This document shows, in pieces, positions 1 through 9,100 of a stretch of 64,000 nt of DNA. This DNA is from Bacillota bacterium. GTDB taxonomy: Bacteria; Bacillota; Clostridia; Christensenellales; SZUA-584. The DNA is taken from the NCBI GenBank assembly GCA_023459495.1, contig JAEWTL010000038.1, positions 62,001 through 126,000 of the forward strand, read 5' to 3'. The first letter of the stretch is position 1. Every line of letters starts with the position of its first letter. Below the pieces are notes generated by a model, which searched no databases, was not told where the DNA came from, and saw only the letters and a program-made list of their open reading frames with translations. The position numbers and the translations under genes are program-made.

Positions 1-96
1 CACCCGCTGCCCCATTTCATGCGGCAGGTTAAAATCACGTTTATTTACTGCGGATTAGTTTAAGCGAACAAATGACGAAATGGAGAGGTATATGTC

Positions 97-1011
97 ATGC
101 ATGATATGATCATCGTCGGCGCGGGCCCCGCCGGGCTCACCGCCGCACTTTACGCCGCGCGGGCCGGTATGGACGCGCTGGTTCTGGAACGCGTTTTCGC
201 AGGCGGGCAGATCGCCCGCGCACACATGGTGGATAACTATCCGGGCTTTCCGGAGGGAATATCCGGCGTGGAGCTGGGCCTGAAATTTAAAGAACAGGCT
301 GAGCGTCATGGCGCAAAAATCGTTACGTCCGAGGTGACGGAGTTCAAGCTGGACGGCTACGTGAAGGCGCTCGTCACAGCGGACGGCGAGCACGCCGCCC
401 GTACCGTGGTGCTGGCCATGGGTGCAAAATACAAATCGCTCGGGCTGCGCACAGAGAAGAAGTACGTGGGCCGCGGTGTTTCGTACTGCGCCACGTGCGA
501 CGGCGCTTTTTTCCGCGGCAAGGATGTCGCGGTCATCGGCGGCGGCAACACCGCGCTGGAGGACGCGCTCTACCTCACAGGCTTCTGCAATCACATCTAT
601 CTGGTGCATCGCCGCAACGAATTCCGCGGTGAAGTCGCACTGCAGCGGGCGGTTTTGGCCAGCGATAAAATCGAGCCTCTCTGGTTCAACGAGCTCGATG
701 AGGTGCTGGGCGAGGCTGCCGTCACCGGCATGCGCGTACGCAACAACCAGTCGGGCGAAAAGCGTGATATCCCGCTTTCCGGCGTGTTCGTCGCCATCGG
801 TCAGGAACCCGAAACCTCGCCGCTTACAGGGCTGGTGGACATGGACGAATCGGGCTACATCCTCGTGGACAGCGAAATGCATACCAGCGTACCGGGCGTT
901 TTCGCCGCGGGCGATATCACCAAAAAGCCGCTGCGGCAGGTCATCACAGCCGCGGGAGACGGCGCAACAGCTGTACATTCGGCGCATGCATATCTAAAGC
1001 AAATCAAATAG
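97..1011 (+). CDS. trxB: Thioredoxin reductase (NADPH, FAD)
   Basis: This flavoprotein transfers electrons from NADPH to thioredoxin in the cytoplasm. The 304 residues match the family length. An N-terminal FAD dinucleotide fold (GAGPAG at residues 8-13) is followed by the redox-active CATC at 131-134, then the NADP-binding GGGNTA near 148, and a C-terminal GVFAAGDI motif that contacts FAD. The ATG at 97 is chosen because GGAGAGG ends about 8 bases upstream, and the ATG five bases earlier runs into a stop after five codons. It stands 68 bp before glmM, which has its own candidate promoter, so the two are probably separate units. A ferredoxin-dependent relative is possible, but the motifs are ordinary TrxB. 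Confidence 0.93.
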   Translation: MHDMIIVGAGPAGLTAALYAARAGMDALVLERVFAGGQIARAHMVDNYPGFPEGISGVELGLKFKEQAERHGAKIVTSEVTEFKLDGYVKALVTADGEHAARTVVLAMGAKYKSLGLRTEKKYVGRGVSYCATCDGAFFRGKDVAVIGGGNTALEDALYLTGFCNHIYLVHRRNEFRGEVALQRAVLASDKIEPLWFNELDEVLGEAAVTGMRVRNNQSGEKRDIPLSGVFVAIGQEPETSPLTGLVDMDESGYILVDSEMHTSVPGVFAAGDITKKPLRQVITAAGDGATAVHSAHAYLKQIK

Positions 1012-1023
1012 GACTATACCAGT

Positions 1024-1053
1024 TTGCAAATTGGTATATAACCGCATTATAAT
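1024..1053 (+). promoter_or_regulatory. Candidate sigma-A promoter of glmM-glmS
   Basis: TTGCAA (1024-1029) and a perfect TATAAT (1048-1053) are separated by 18 bp and lie 26 bp before the glmM start in the only gap between trxB and glmM. This is inferred from consensus match and position only. Confidence 0.6.
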
Positions 1054-1079
1054 ACGATAGCTGTAAAAACGGAGGAAGC

Positions 1080-2426
1080 ATGGGAAGGCTGTTTGGAACG
1101 GACGGCGTGCGCGGCATCGCGAATGAAAGTTTAACCTGCGAGCTGGCGTTCAAGTTGGGGCAGGCGGGCGCGTACGCGCTGACGAGCGAAGTGCACAAGG
1201 CGCGCATCCTCATCGGGAAAGATACGCGTATCTCGGGCGACATGCTTGAAGCGGCGCTGGTCGCGGGCATCTGCTCGGTCGGTGCGGAAGCGGTAATCGC
1301 AGGCGTTGTGCCCACATCGGGCATCGCATACCTCACGCGCAATTACGGCGCGGACGCGGGCGTAGTGATTTCGGCGTCGCACAATACGGTGGAGTACAAC
1401 GGCATCAAGTTCTTCAGCGCGGACGGAAAGAAGCTGCCCGACGCCATCGAGGACCGCATCGAGCGAATCATTCTCGACGACAGTGAGGCGATCACGCTGC
1501 AGACGGGCGTGAACATCGGCCGACGCGTAAGCGCAGCCGGGGCGCTCGCCGAGTACAAGGATTTTTTGCTTGGCACCACCGATACCAACCTGCGCGGCCT
1601 CAAGATCGTACTCGACTGTGCGCATGGCGCGGCTTCCACAGTAGGCCCGCGCGCGTTCAAGGAACTGGGCGCGGAGGTTGTGCCGTACTACGACACACCG
1701 GACGGCACCAACATCAACGACTACTGCGGGTCCACGCATCCGCAGAAGCTGACGCAGCTCGTGGCGGAGCTCGGCGCGGACTTTGGGCTCGCGTTCGACG
1801 GCGACGCCGACCGTTTGATCGCGGTCGACGAGCACGGGCGCATTGTGGATGGCGACGTAATCATGGCCATCTGCGCGCTGGACTTGAAGCAGCGTGGCAT
1901 GCTCAAAAAAGATACGCTCGTGTGCACCGTGATGAGCAACATGGGCCTTGGCATCGCGATGAAGGAGCACGGCATCCAAACGGTGCAAACCAAAGTAGGC
2001 GACCGATATGTGCTGGAAGAGATGATGCGCAGCGGGTACAACATCGGCGGCGAGCAGTCGGGGCATATCATCTTCCTCGACCACAACACGACGGGCGACG
2101 GAATACTTACGGGCATCCAGCTTGCTTCCATCATCCGGCGCGGTGACAAATCGCTCTCGAAGCTATCCAGCGCTGTCACGATCTTTCCGCAGGTACTCGT
2201 GGGCGCGCGCGTACGGGATGACCTCAAAGGCGCAGTCATGGAAGATGCGCAGGTGAAGCAGCGCATTGCGGACCTCGAAAAGCGCTTTGCGGGCCGTGGC
2301 CGCGTGCTGATCCGGCCTTCGGGAACGGAACCGCTTGTCAGGGTCATGATCGAGGGCGAAAACCAACAAGAAATTGAACACGAAGCGGTGGAGATGGCTT
2401 CGCTGATCGAGAGCCGCCTCGCGTAA
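1080..2426 (+). CDS. glmM: Phosphoglucosamine mutase
   Basis: This enzyme interconverts glucosamine-6-phosphate and glucosamine-1-phosphate for UDP-GlcNAc and cell-wall synthesis. The 448 residues match the family. The start MGRLFGTDGVRG is typical. The phospho-serine loop reads SASHN near residue 100, followed by Thr where Pro is usual. The metal loop DGDADR lies near 240, the sugar-binding GGEQSGH near 320 and the phosphate-binding RPSGTEP near 415. GGAGG is placed correctly before the ATG. glmS follows after 20 bp, so the two genes for consecutive steps are very likely cotranscribed. The 20-bp gap cannot hold a glmS ribozyme. Confidence 0.96.
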   Translation: MGRLFGTDGVRGIANESLTCELAFKLGQAGAYALTSEVHKARILIGKDTRISGDMLEAALVAGICSVGAEAVIAGVVPTSGIAYLTRNYGADAGVVISASHNTVEYNGIKFFSADGKKLPDAIEDRIERIILDDSEAITLQTGVNIGRRVSAAGALAEYKDFLLGTTDTNLRGLKIVLDCAHGAASTVGPRAFKELGAEVVPYYDTPDGTNINDYCGSTHPQKLTQLVAELGADFGLAFDGDADRLIAVDEHGRIVDGDVIMAICALDLKQRGMLKKDTLVCTVMSNMGLGIAMKEHGIQTVQTKVGDRYVLEEMMRSGYNIGGEQSGHIIFLDHNTTGDGILTGIQLASIIRRGDKSLSKLSSAVTIFPQVLVGARVRDDLKGAVMEDAQVKQRIADLEKRFAGRGRVLIRPSGTEPLVRVMIEGENQQEIEHEAVEMASLIESRLA

Positions 2427-2446
2427 ACAAGTTTAGGAGCATCAAT

Positions 2447-4264
2447 ATGTGCGGTATCGTGGGCTACGTAGGTCCTAAAGACATCATGCCTGTGCTTTTG
2501 GGCGGGCTTTCCAAGCTGGAATACAGAGGGTACGACAGCGCCGGGATCGCGGTCGTAACGGACGGGCATCTGAATGTGCGCAAGACCAAAGGCCGCCTCG
2601 CGCAACTCAAAGATATGCTTGCCGGAATTGAAGTGAAAGATACGATCGGCATCGGCCATACACGCTGGGCCACACACGGCGAACCTTCCTTTGAAAACTC
2701 CCATCCCCATACCAACTGTGCGGGCGACATCGCCATCGTACACAACGGCATCATCGAAAACTATATGAAGCTGAAAAGCTGGCTGAAAGAAACCGGTGCG
2801 GTGTTCTCCTCCGAGACCGACACCGAGGTCGTTGCGCACCTGATCAACTACTTTTATGAGGGTGACCTGCTGGCCGCAGTCAGAGCTGCGGTGGAAAAAC
2901 TGGAGGGCAGCTATGCGCTCGGCGTTATCTGCGAGAAGCACCCGGATATGCTCGTCGCGGCGCGCAAGGACAGCCCGCTGGTCGTCGGCGTGGGCCAGGG
3001 CGAGAACCTCATCGCGTCCGATATCCCCGCGCTGCTGGAGCACACCCGCGACGTGATCTTCTTAAACGATAACGAATTGGTTGTGCTGACTCGCGATTCA
3101 GTCAGCATCTATGACGAATACGGTATGCCCGTATCGCGCGACCTGTACCACATCGACTGGGATGTGTCGCAAGCGGAAAAGGGCGGCTTCGAGCACTTCA
3201 TGATCAAGGAGATCCACGAAGAACCCAAAGCCCTCTCGGATACCCTGCGGCCCCGCTGGTGCGGCGGCGAGATTGACCTCTCCGACATCGGTATCGACAC
3301 GGGCAATGTTCCCCGCAAGATCGGTATCATTGCATGCGGCACAGCGTTCCACGCGGGCATGGTGGGCAAGTATGTGATCGAGCAGCTGGCGCGTATCCCC
3401 GTGGATGTGGATATCGCCTCGGAGTTCCGTTACCGCAACCCGCTCGTCGAACCGGGTCAGCTCATCATCATCATCAGTCAGTCCGGCGAGACCGCGGATA
3501 CACTGGCCGCCATGCGCGAGGCCAAAAAGCGCGGCGCAAAGATCGTCGCCATTGTCAATGTGGTGGGCAGCTCCATCGCTCGAGAAGCCGACGCGGTGTT
3601 TTATACGCATGCTGGGCCGGAGATCGCCGTGGCGTCCACCAAGGCTTACAGCACCCAGCTCATTGCGCTCTACATGATCGCGCTCAAGCTGGCCCGTCTC
3701 AGCGGCCACCTCGACAAGGCGGACGACGAGCGGTTGACTGCCGGGTTAGCCGCGATCCCGAATATGATCGAGCGCGTGCTGGAAAACAAGCGGCAGCTTC
3801 AGCGCTTTGCCAGCCAACAGTTCTCACAGCCCAGCGTATTCTACATCGGTCGCGGGCTGGATTACGTGCTCTCCATGGAGGCTTCGCTGAAGCTCAAGGA
3901 AATCTCCTACATCCATTCCGAAGCGTATGCGGCGGGCGAGCTCAAGCACGGCACTATCGCGCTGATCGAGAACGGCACGCTCGTGGTGGCCACGGCTACG
4001 CAAAGTCGTCTGTTCGACAAGACGGTCTCCAACATCAAGGAAGTTAAGGCACGGGGCGCGAAAGTGCTTGTGGTATGCTTCGAAGGCGCGGACCTGCCGG
4101 AGGGCATCGCCGACGAGGTGGTATACCTGCCGAAGATCGATGAGGTCTTCGCTCCTATCCTTGCCGTAATCCCGATGCAGCTTTTCGCTTACTATATGTC
4201 TGTGGAGAAGGGCTGCGACGTGGATAAACCGCGAAATTTGGCCAAGTCGGTGACGGTAGAATAA
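2447..4264 (+). CDS. glmS: Glutamine-fructose-6-phosphate aminotransferase
   Basis: GlmS makes glucosamine-6-phosphate from fructose-6-phosphate and glutamine, the first step of amino-sugar synthesis. The protein begins MCGIVGYVG, so Cys2 is the glutaminase nucleophile. The N-terminal half is the class II amidotransferase domain; two SIS domains bind the sugar phosphate (SQSGETADT and the later STKAYSTQ region). It ends in the highly conserved KPRNLAKSVTVE, and the 605-residue length is normal. AGGAG lies 9 bases before the ATG. In Tn7-type elements the last ~36 bp of this gene are the TnsD recognition site, and an element does begin 25 bp past this stop codon. Confidence 0.97.
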   Translation: MCGIVGYVGPKDIMPVLLGGLSKLEYRGYDSAGIAVVTDGHLNVRKTKGRLAQLKDMLAGIEVKDTIGIGHTRWATHGEPSFENSHPHTNCAGDIAIVHNGIIENYMKLKSWLKETGAVFSSETDTEVVAHLINYFYEGDLLAAVRAAVEKLEGSYALGVICEKHPDMLVAARKDSPLVVGVGQGENLIASDIPALLEHTRDVIFLNDNELVVLTRDSVSIYDEYGMPVSRDLYHIDWDVSQAEKGGFEHFMIKEIHEEPKALSDTLRPRWCGGEIDLSDIGIDTGNVPRKIGIIACGTAFHAGMVGKYVIEQLARIPVDVDIASEFRYRNPLVEPGQLIIIISQSGETADTLAAMREAKKRGAKIVAIVNVVGSSIAREADAVFYTHAGPEIAVASTKAYSTQLIALYMIALKLARLSGHLDKADDERLTAGLAAIPNMIERVLENKRQLQRFASQQFSQPSVFYIGRGLDYVLSMEASLKLKEISYIHSEAYAAGELKHGTIALIENGTLVVATATQSRLFDKTVSNIKEVKARGAKVLVVCFEGADLPEGIADEVVYLPKIDEVFAPILAVIPMQLFAYYMSVEKGCDVDKPRNLAKSVTVE

Positions 4265-4284
4265 CAACTATATACGTAGAATCA

Positions 4285-4289
4285 TCAGC
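4285..4289. repeat. Target-site duplication TCAGC (glmS side)
   Basis: TCAGC immediately precedes the right terminus TGTGTGCG. The same five bases immediately follow the left terminus at 21551-21555. Tn7 is known to duplicate 5 bp of target. Confidence 0.9.
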
Positions 4290-4337
4290 TGTGTGCGAAG
4301 AATAAAGTTTGACACAAGAGAAAATAGTTTGACACAA
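4290..4337 (+). repeat. Tn7-like right end with two TnsB-type sites
   Basis: TGTGTGCGAA is followed by GAATAAAGTTTGACACAA (4300-4317). A second, shorter copy reads AATAGTTTGACACAAA (about 4323-4338). The close packing of sites near glmS, against spaced sites at the other end, matches the right/left asymmetry of Tn7. The first 30 bases also resemble the right end of classical Tn7. Confidence 0.88.
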
Positions 4338-4386
4338 AAATACTATTATTGTCGATTTCGTATATTTGGTAGACAAGCATGATAGA

Positions 4387-4417
4387 ATACCCTTGATATA
4401 GTGCTCAAGGGTATTTT
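4387..4417 (+). terminator. Hairpin between right end and tnsA
   Basis: A perfect 10-bp inverted repeat (4387-4396 with 4405-4414, 8-base loop) is followed by a short T-rich run just before the tnsA start. It could stop read-through from glmS, whose own terminator now lies 17 kb away. Confidence 0.55.
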
Positions 4418-4420
4418 AAT

Positions 4421-5260
4421 ATGCGAATAAAATATACAAAAGCAAAAATTGAGGAGTTTATAAAGCAAGGCAGAGGAAGCGGAGAACTCGCCCTCTATAA
4501 ACCGTGGATATTAACCTCGTGAACTAACTGGTACCCCAAGTCGAAAGATAAGGGTTAAGAACCTTTTTACAGGACGAGTTTATCATCTTTTATCCGATTT
4601 AGAGAAAAAGATCTATTTCCAATTAGAGTGGTTAGATAATGTTTATGATATCAGAGAGCAGTATCCTCTTCTTCCAAATACCGAAACTATCAATATTGCT
4701 GAAGAATATGGTTTGCGCCATCCGATTTATCCGTACACGTCATTACCAATAGTCATGACGACTGATTTTTTAGTGACCAAAGTTATTAATGGATCAAAAA
4801 AGTATGTGGCAATATGCGCAAAATACTCGAGAGATTTGGAAAAGCGAAGAACCTTAGAAAAAATACACATTGAGAAGAAGTTCTGGGAGAAAGAAGGTAT
4901 TAATTTTAAAATTTTTACTGAGAAAGATATTAATATCGTTTTATTAAATAATATCCTTTATTTTCGTGATGCTTACGAGTGTATCATAAGTAATGAAATT
5001 GGACTTTCTCTAATGAACGAGATTAAAAAAGAATTAATCGGCCTGATATTTGAAACGAACCCGCACAGTAAAAGAAGTAGTGGAGTATCTGGATATTAAA
5101 TATCAACTTCAAAAAGGTTACTCGTTTTTATATTCAAGCACTTAGCACTCGAAAAATCATTTCAGTAAAAATGAATGAACCATTTAATATTCAAAAGAAG
5201 TTTTTGGATGTCATTGACTATCATAAAACATTAATTGCTTTATTAAGCAGATGTTACTAA
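4421..5260 (+). pseudogene. tnsA: Tn7-type endonuclease TnsA, three frameshifts
   Basis: TnsA makes the 5'-strand cuts at Tn7 ends and works as one heteromeric transposase with TnsB. The reading runs from the ATG at 4421 (GRGSGELALYKPW) in one frame. It shifts near 4518 into a long frame with GRVYHLLSDLE, the DIREQYPLLP motif, VMTTDFLV, the CAKYSRDLEKRR segment and EKIHIEKKFWEKEG. It then shifts near 5059 (EVVEYLDIKYQLQKGY) and again near 5141 (VKMNEPFNIQKKF). All four residues expected for catalysis by alignment to Tn7 TnsA (Glu in DIREQ, Asp in MTTD, Lys in CAK, Glu in the EKIHIE region) are still present. Total length of about 280 codons matches the family. It is AT-rich, unlike the adjacent glm genes. 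Confidence 0.93.
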
Positions 5261-5577
5261 AAAGCGGCCTGCTGGATCGCTTTGCTGCACTCGAATTATT
5301 GGATTGGGGGCAGTACGGCAAGATAAAGGCACCACTTTCGCTTTCACGCCAAATCGAATTGATTCGGCCGTTATATCGCATCCTCAATTCCTCTGGCGTA
5401 TTAATCTCTGCTTCTGGCGAGTGTATATACGCTTCAAAGGGTACTATTCCAAAACAAATTGTCGTATATCCTGCAATGTGGGCCGAACCAATTGAAAGTG
5501 AGCATATATTCGTGAGCGATGACCTTATAAAGAATGCCAAGCCTTATACTGTTCAGAAGATAGCGGATAGTATATAG
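5251..5577 (+). CDS. Unrecognised protein fragment after tnsA
   Basis: An open frame of 108 codons begins inside the decayed tnsA tail, where tnsB would normally start. It does not resemble a Mu/Tn7-type transposase. It contains a globular-looking run with LLDWGQYGKIKAPLSLS, ISASGECIYASKG and VVYPAMWAEPIE. No good ribosome binding site precedes the ATG, and the start overlaps another remnant. It is probably the surviving C-terminal part of a larger gene joined to tnsA by deletion. Function unknown; it may not be expressed. Confidence 0.4.
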   Translation: MLLKSGLLDRFAALELLDWGQYGKIKAPLSLSRQIELIRPLYRILNSSGVLISASGECIYASKGTIPKQIVVYPAMWAEPIESEHIFVSDDLIKNAKPYTVQKIADSI

Positions 5578-6199
5578 ATTGAACTGTAGTGGGATACCAA
5601 GGTTGTAATATATTATTATAACTGCAAAATGGCATGAATGGATTAGGCCTTGCTTATGGGGCTTTTTGAATTTCCCAATTTGTTTATTATGGCCTTGTAG
5701 TTTACCTGCGCATTATCCATATACCCACCTCTCAATTACCTGAAGTTTTTGTGGCGAATTTGTAGACTTGCCGTTATAATATGGATATTGTTGTATGGAT
5801 AATCTGACCATAGCCACACTTTTACGTACCTTTGTGCGAGGCAACATATTCAGCAAATCTCCACACTCGAAGCTCCTTCCGGGTGAGAACATATAATCTA
5901 ATGTTTTTTGATTTGCCCACTCATTTTTTGTATTGTATCATTTCTCTTATTTTGAGTGGACCATATTTTCCGGGGGTAAGTCAACCTCAGGATTCAATAG
6001 AAGCACTTGAATATTCATAAATAAAGGCGCTTTAATTAATATCTACTCTGGGTTGTTAAAAAAATTTCAGTAATGGTTAGCGCTATTGCTTATCCAAAAC
6101 AAATGTTATAATATTCTATTGTAAGAAATAACTTAACACATACATCATGTAAACATCGTATATATGCATCACAAGTCAATTTAATAAAGAGGTACCCAT
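5578..6199. other. AT-rich intergenic region upstream of FN3 protein
   Basis: No convincing gene is seen in these 622 bp. A 25-codon open frame on the minus strand (5643-5720, starting MDNAQVNYK) has a fair GAGAGGTGGG site and may be the truncated start of a lost gene. Copies of ATTATCCATA occur near 5711 and, in inverted form, near 5795; another is near 21369. The right part carries the promoter of the next gene. Confidence 0.5.
6086..6112 (+). promoter_or_regulatory. Candidate promoter of the FN3 protein gene
   Basis: TTGCTT (6086-6091) and TATAAT (6107-6112) lie 15 bp apart, which is short, about 88 bp before the start codon. Confidence 0.4.
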
Positions 6200-9100
6200 A
6201 TGAAAAAGCTAAAATCCTTTTGCAGTATCTTTTGCACGGTATTATTTGTTGTGTCAGCGTTTATGATTAATATCCCTAATGTAAAAGCCGAGGGTGACTT
6301 ACCTGGTCAAGTGCAAAACGTACAGGCTTCGCTTTATCCATTCGCGGTGTATTTAACATGGGATCCAGTACCCGGGGCCGAATTGTACCGTATACCGTGT
6401 AATATGGAACCAATAGAAACGACGGAAACACACGCATGGATTCGGGATGTTCGCCCTGAAAGCGAGTACACCTTTTATATTCAAGGCGTCAACGCTAGTG
6501 GAGACGGACCCTTAACCTCCATCACCATAACGACACCCGAACTAACTAGCCCAATTCCTTCGTATATAAGCAACCTGGAAGTCGTCAGTGTAGAGCAGGA
6601 GAGCGTGCAACTGCGATTTACACCGGTTAATGATGCGGAAGAATTTTATATTACCTGGAGCACCGATTCTGACTTTACGAACTACTGGCAGTATGATGTA
6701 CAAAAAACAGAGGCCCAGGATCATGCATATATAAGGCTTTCGACCGGCGAACCTGAATACGAACTGCCGCCGGAGTCAACCTGTTACTTCAGGGTATGGG
6801 CAAAAAACTATGGACCAACAATGGACTCCGACCCGTATCTTACACCTTCAAATGTCGCAACGGCTCAAACTGGAGATGCTACTGCACTGCCTGAAGGACA
6901 GCTCATCTGGTTTACTCCCCCGGATAGTATTTTAGGTGACAACGAATATGTTGCAGGACCGGATAGTGTTACAGTATGTGTATACGGTGGTGTCATGCCG
7001 AGAAATTTAACAGGCGCAGCCGGTTATCGCATCTATTATTCGACTACACCTGATCCAAAGGCCGAAGGCGTATATTCAGAGTATACGATGTTTACTTCAG
7101 AATACGCTCTTACTACAGTAACAGGCCTGGCTCCGCTGACAACATATTATCTGCAGATTGTACCTTTCAATCATCTCGGTGAAGGTACGCCTTCAGAGAT
7201 ACTTGAAATTGCGACAACGGAAAGCGAAGGCGAAGCACCGAGCCAGGTACAAAACGTTCAGGCTATACCTTATCCATGTGCAGTATATTTGACATGGGCT
7301 CCGGTCGAAGGCGCGACCTCATATAAGATTCCCGGAATGGATGATATTATTACAGAAGATACCTATGCATGGGTGCACGGCCTTTCTGCCGATTGTGAAT
7401 GTGAGTTTCAAGTCATAGCGTGCAATAGTTACGGAGAAGGAATCCCATCGGAGCCAATCACTGTCGAAACTCTTTCTTTACCGACATATCCCTCACAGAT
7501 ACCATATGCCGAAGTTCTTGAAACCACATCCGGGGATCTTTATTCAACGGCAAAAATAAGATTTGAGCAGGTTAATGATGCATTAAATTATTATGTCAAA
7601 TATGATACGGATATAGATATGAGCAACGCCGGGATGATCTATCTTGGCTGTAATGTAAACCATTACTGGGAGTTTGATCTGGATGTCTTCGCACCCGAGA
7701 CAACATATTATCTGCAAGTCGTCGGACAGAATTTTGATCCTCAAGATAATTTCTATGATACGCCTTCCTATATGGTAGTATTTACAACACCGGCTCCTAA
7801 ATATCCGTTGCTTGAAGGTACAACGGTAGAAATTCAAGACGAGTACTTCGACTCGGGAGCAGACTGGGTATTTATGTCATGGTCGCTTCTCAACGGTGCC
7901 AGCGGAACAGAATGGGGCAATGTTTCAAAGTTCAGGCTGTATTATGCAGAATCACCTGATCAGCTAGGTGATACGTATCAATACGTTGATATACCGGTTA
8001 GCGGATGGTGCCGAAAAGAATATACTCTGACTGGCTTAGACCCATTAACTACATATTACTTTCAGGTACTGCCCTATAATAGTCTTGGGTATGGAGAGCC
8101 TTCGGAAATTAAAAGCTTTAGTACAACGGAAGACTTGCGGCCAGGCCAAGTGCAAAATGTTCAGGCAACACCATATTCAACTGCGGTTTATCTGACTTGG
8201 GATCCTGTTGAAGGCGCGACATCATATATGATTCCAGCCGGAATGGAGACCGTTACCACTGAAACCAACAGCGTATGGTTTCATAGTATTCCATCTGATG
8301 AATCTCAAGAACTTCAGATTGTTGCAATCAATGAATATGGTGAAGGCGTACCCTCTGAGCCGGTAACGTTTCAAACTTTACCTTTACCGCAATACCCATC
8401 AAAAATACCTTACATCGAAATCATGGGCATATCTTTAGAGGAATATGCCATGTGTGCAGAAGTGTATCTCAGATACGAGCAGGTTCCGGATGCATTGCAG
8501 TATTACGTTAAGTATAGTACGAACCCGGATATGAGCGAGTCCGGGAATTGCGGGTTAAGCTCATGGAGCACACATATTTGTGAGGCTCGCGTTGATGTCT
8601 TCGCCCCGGAAACAACATATTACCTGCAAATCATTGCAGTCAATTACTATGGCATGGATGACTGGTGGGAAACGCCCTCGGATATTGTCTCGTTTACAAC
8701 GCCAGCCCCTATTTATGCGCCTGAAACCGCTGTCAGATTCAGAGATGACTATTTTGATTCAAGTTCTGATTCGATTACCGTGGCTTGTTCACCCAATGCG
8801 AACGAATGGTGCAATATTTCGATGCTGAGGCTTTATTATTCTGAAACATATGATGAACTTGGTGACGGTAATCAGCACATTGATATCCCGGTTAGCGGGT
8901 CCTATACCAAAACTTTTACACTGACAGGGTTAGCTGCTTCAACCACATATTACTTTCAGGTTGTTCCATTTAACAGCTTCGGATTCGGTCCGCCTTCGGA
9001 GATCGCGAGTATGACCACTTTGGCATCTGATGGTATTGAAACCGGAGAAGGAACGAACATTATTATATCCGATCCGGTTTCGGGTACATCACTATTGTTT

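Noticed and set aside
1131..2084. Long minus-strand open frames opposite glmM (and similar ones opposite trxB, glmS, galK and others)
   Set aside because: They mirror strongly supported genes, have no domains or ribosome binding sites and arise from GC-rich codon structure.
2427..2446. glmS ribozyme/riboswitch
   Set aside because: Only 20 bp separate glmM and glmS, too short for the ribozyme.
5832..6020. Plus-strand 62-codon open frame before the FN3 gene
   Set aside because: No ribosome binding site, no recognisable features, and it lies in an AT-rich leader region.
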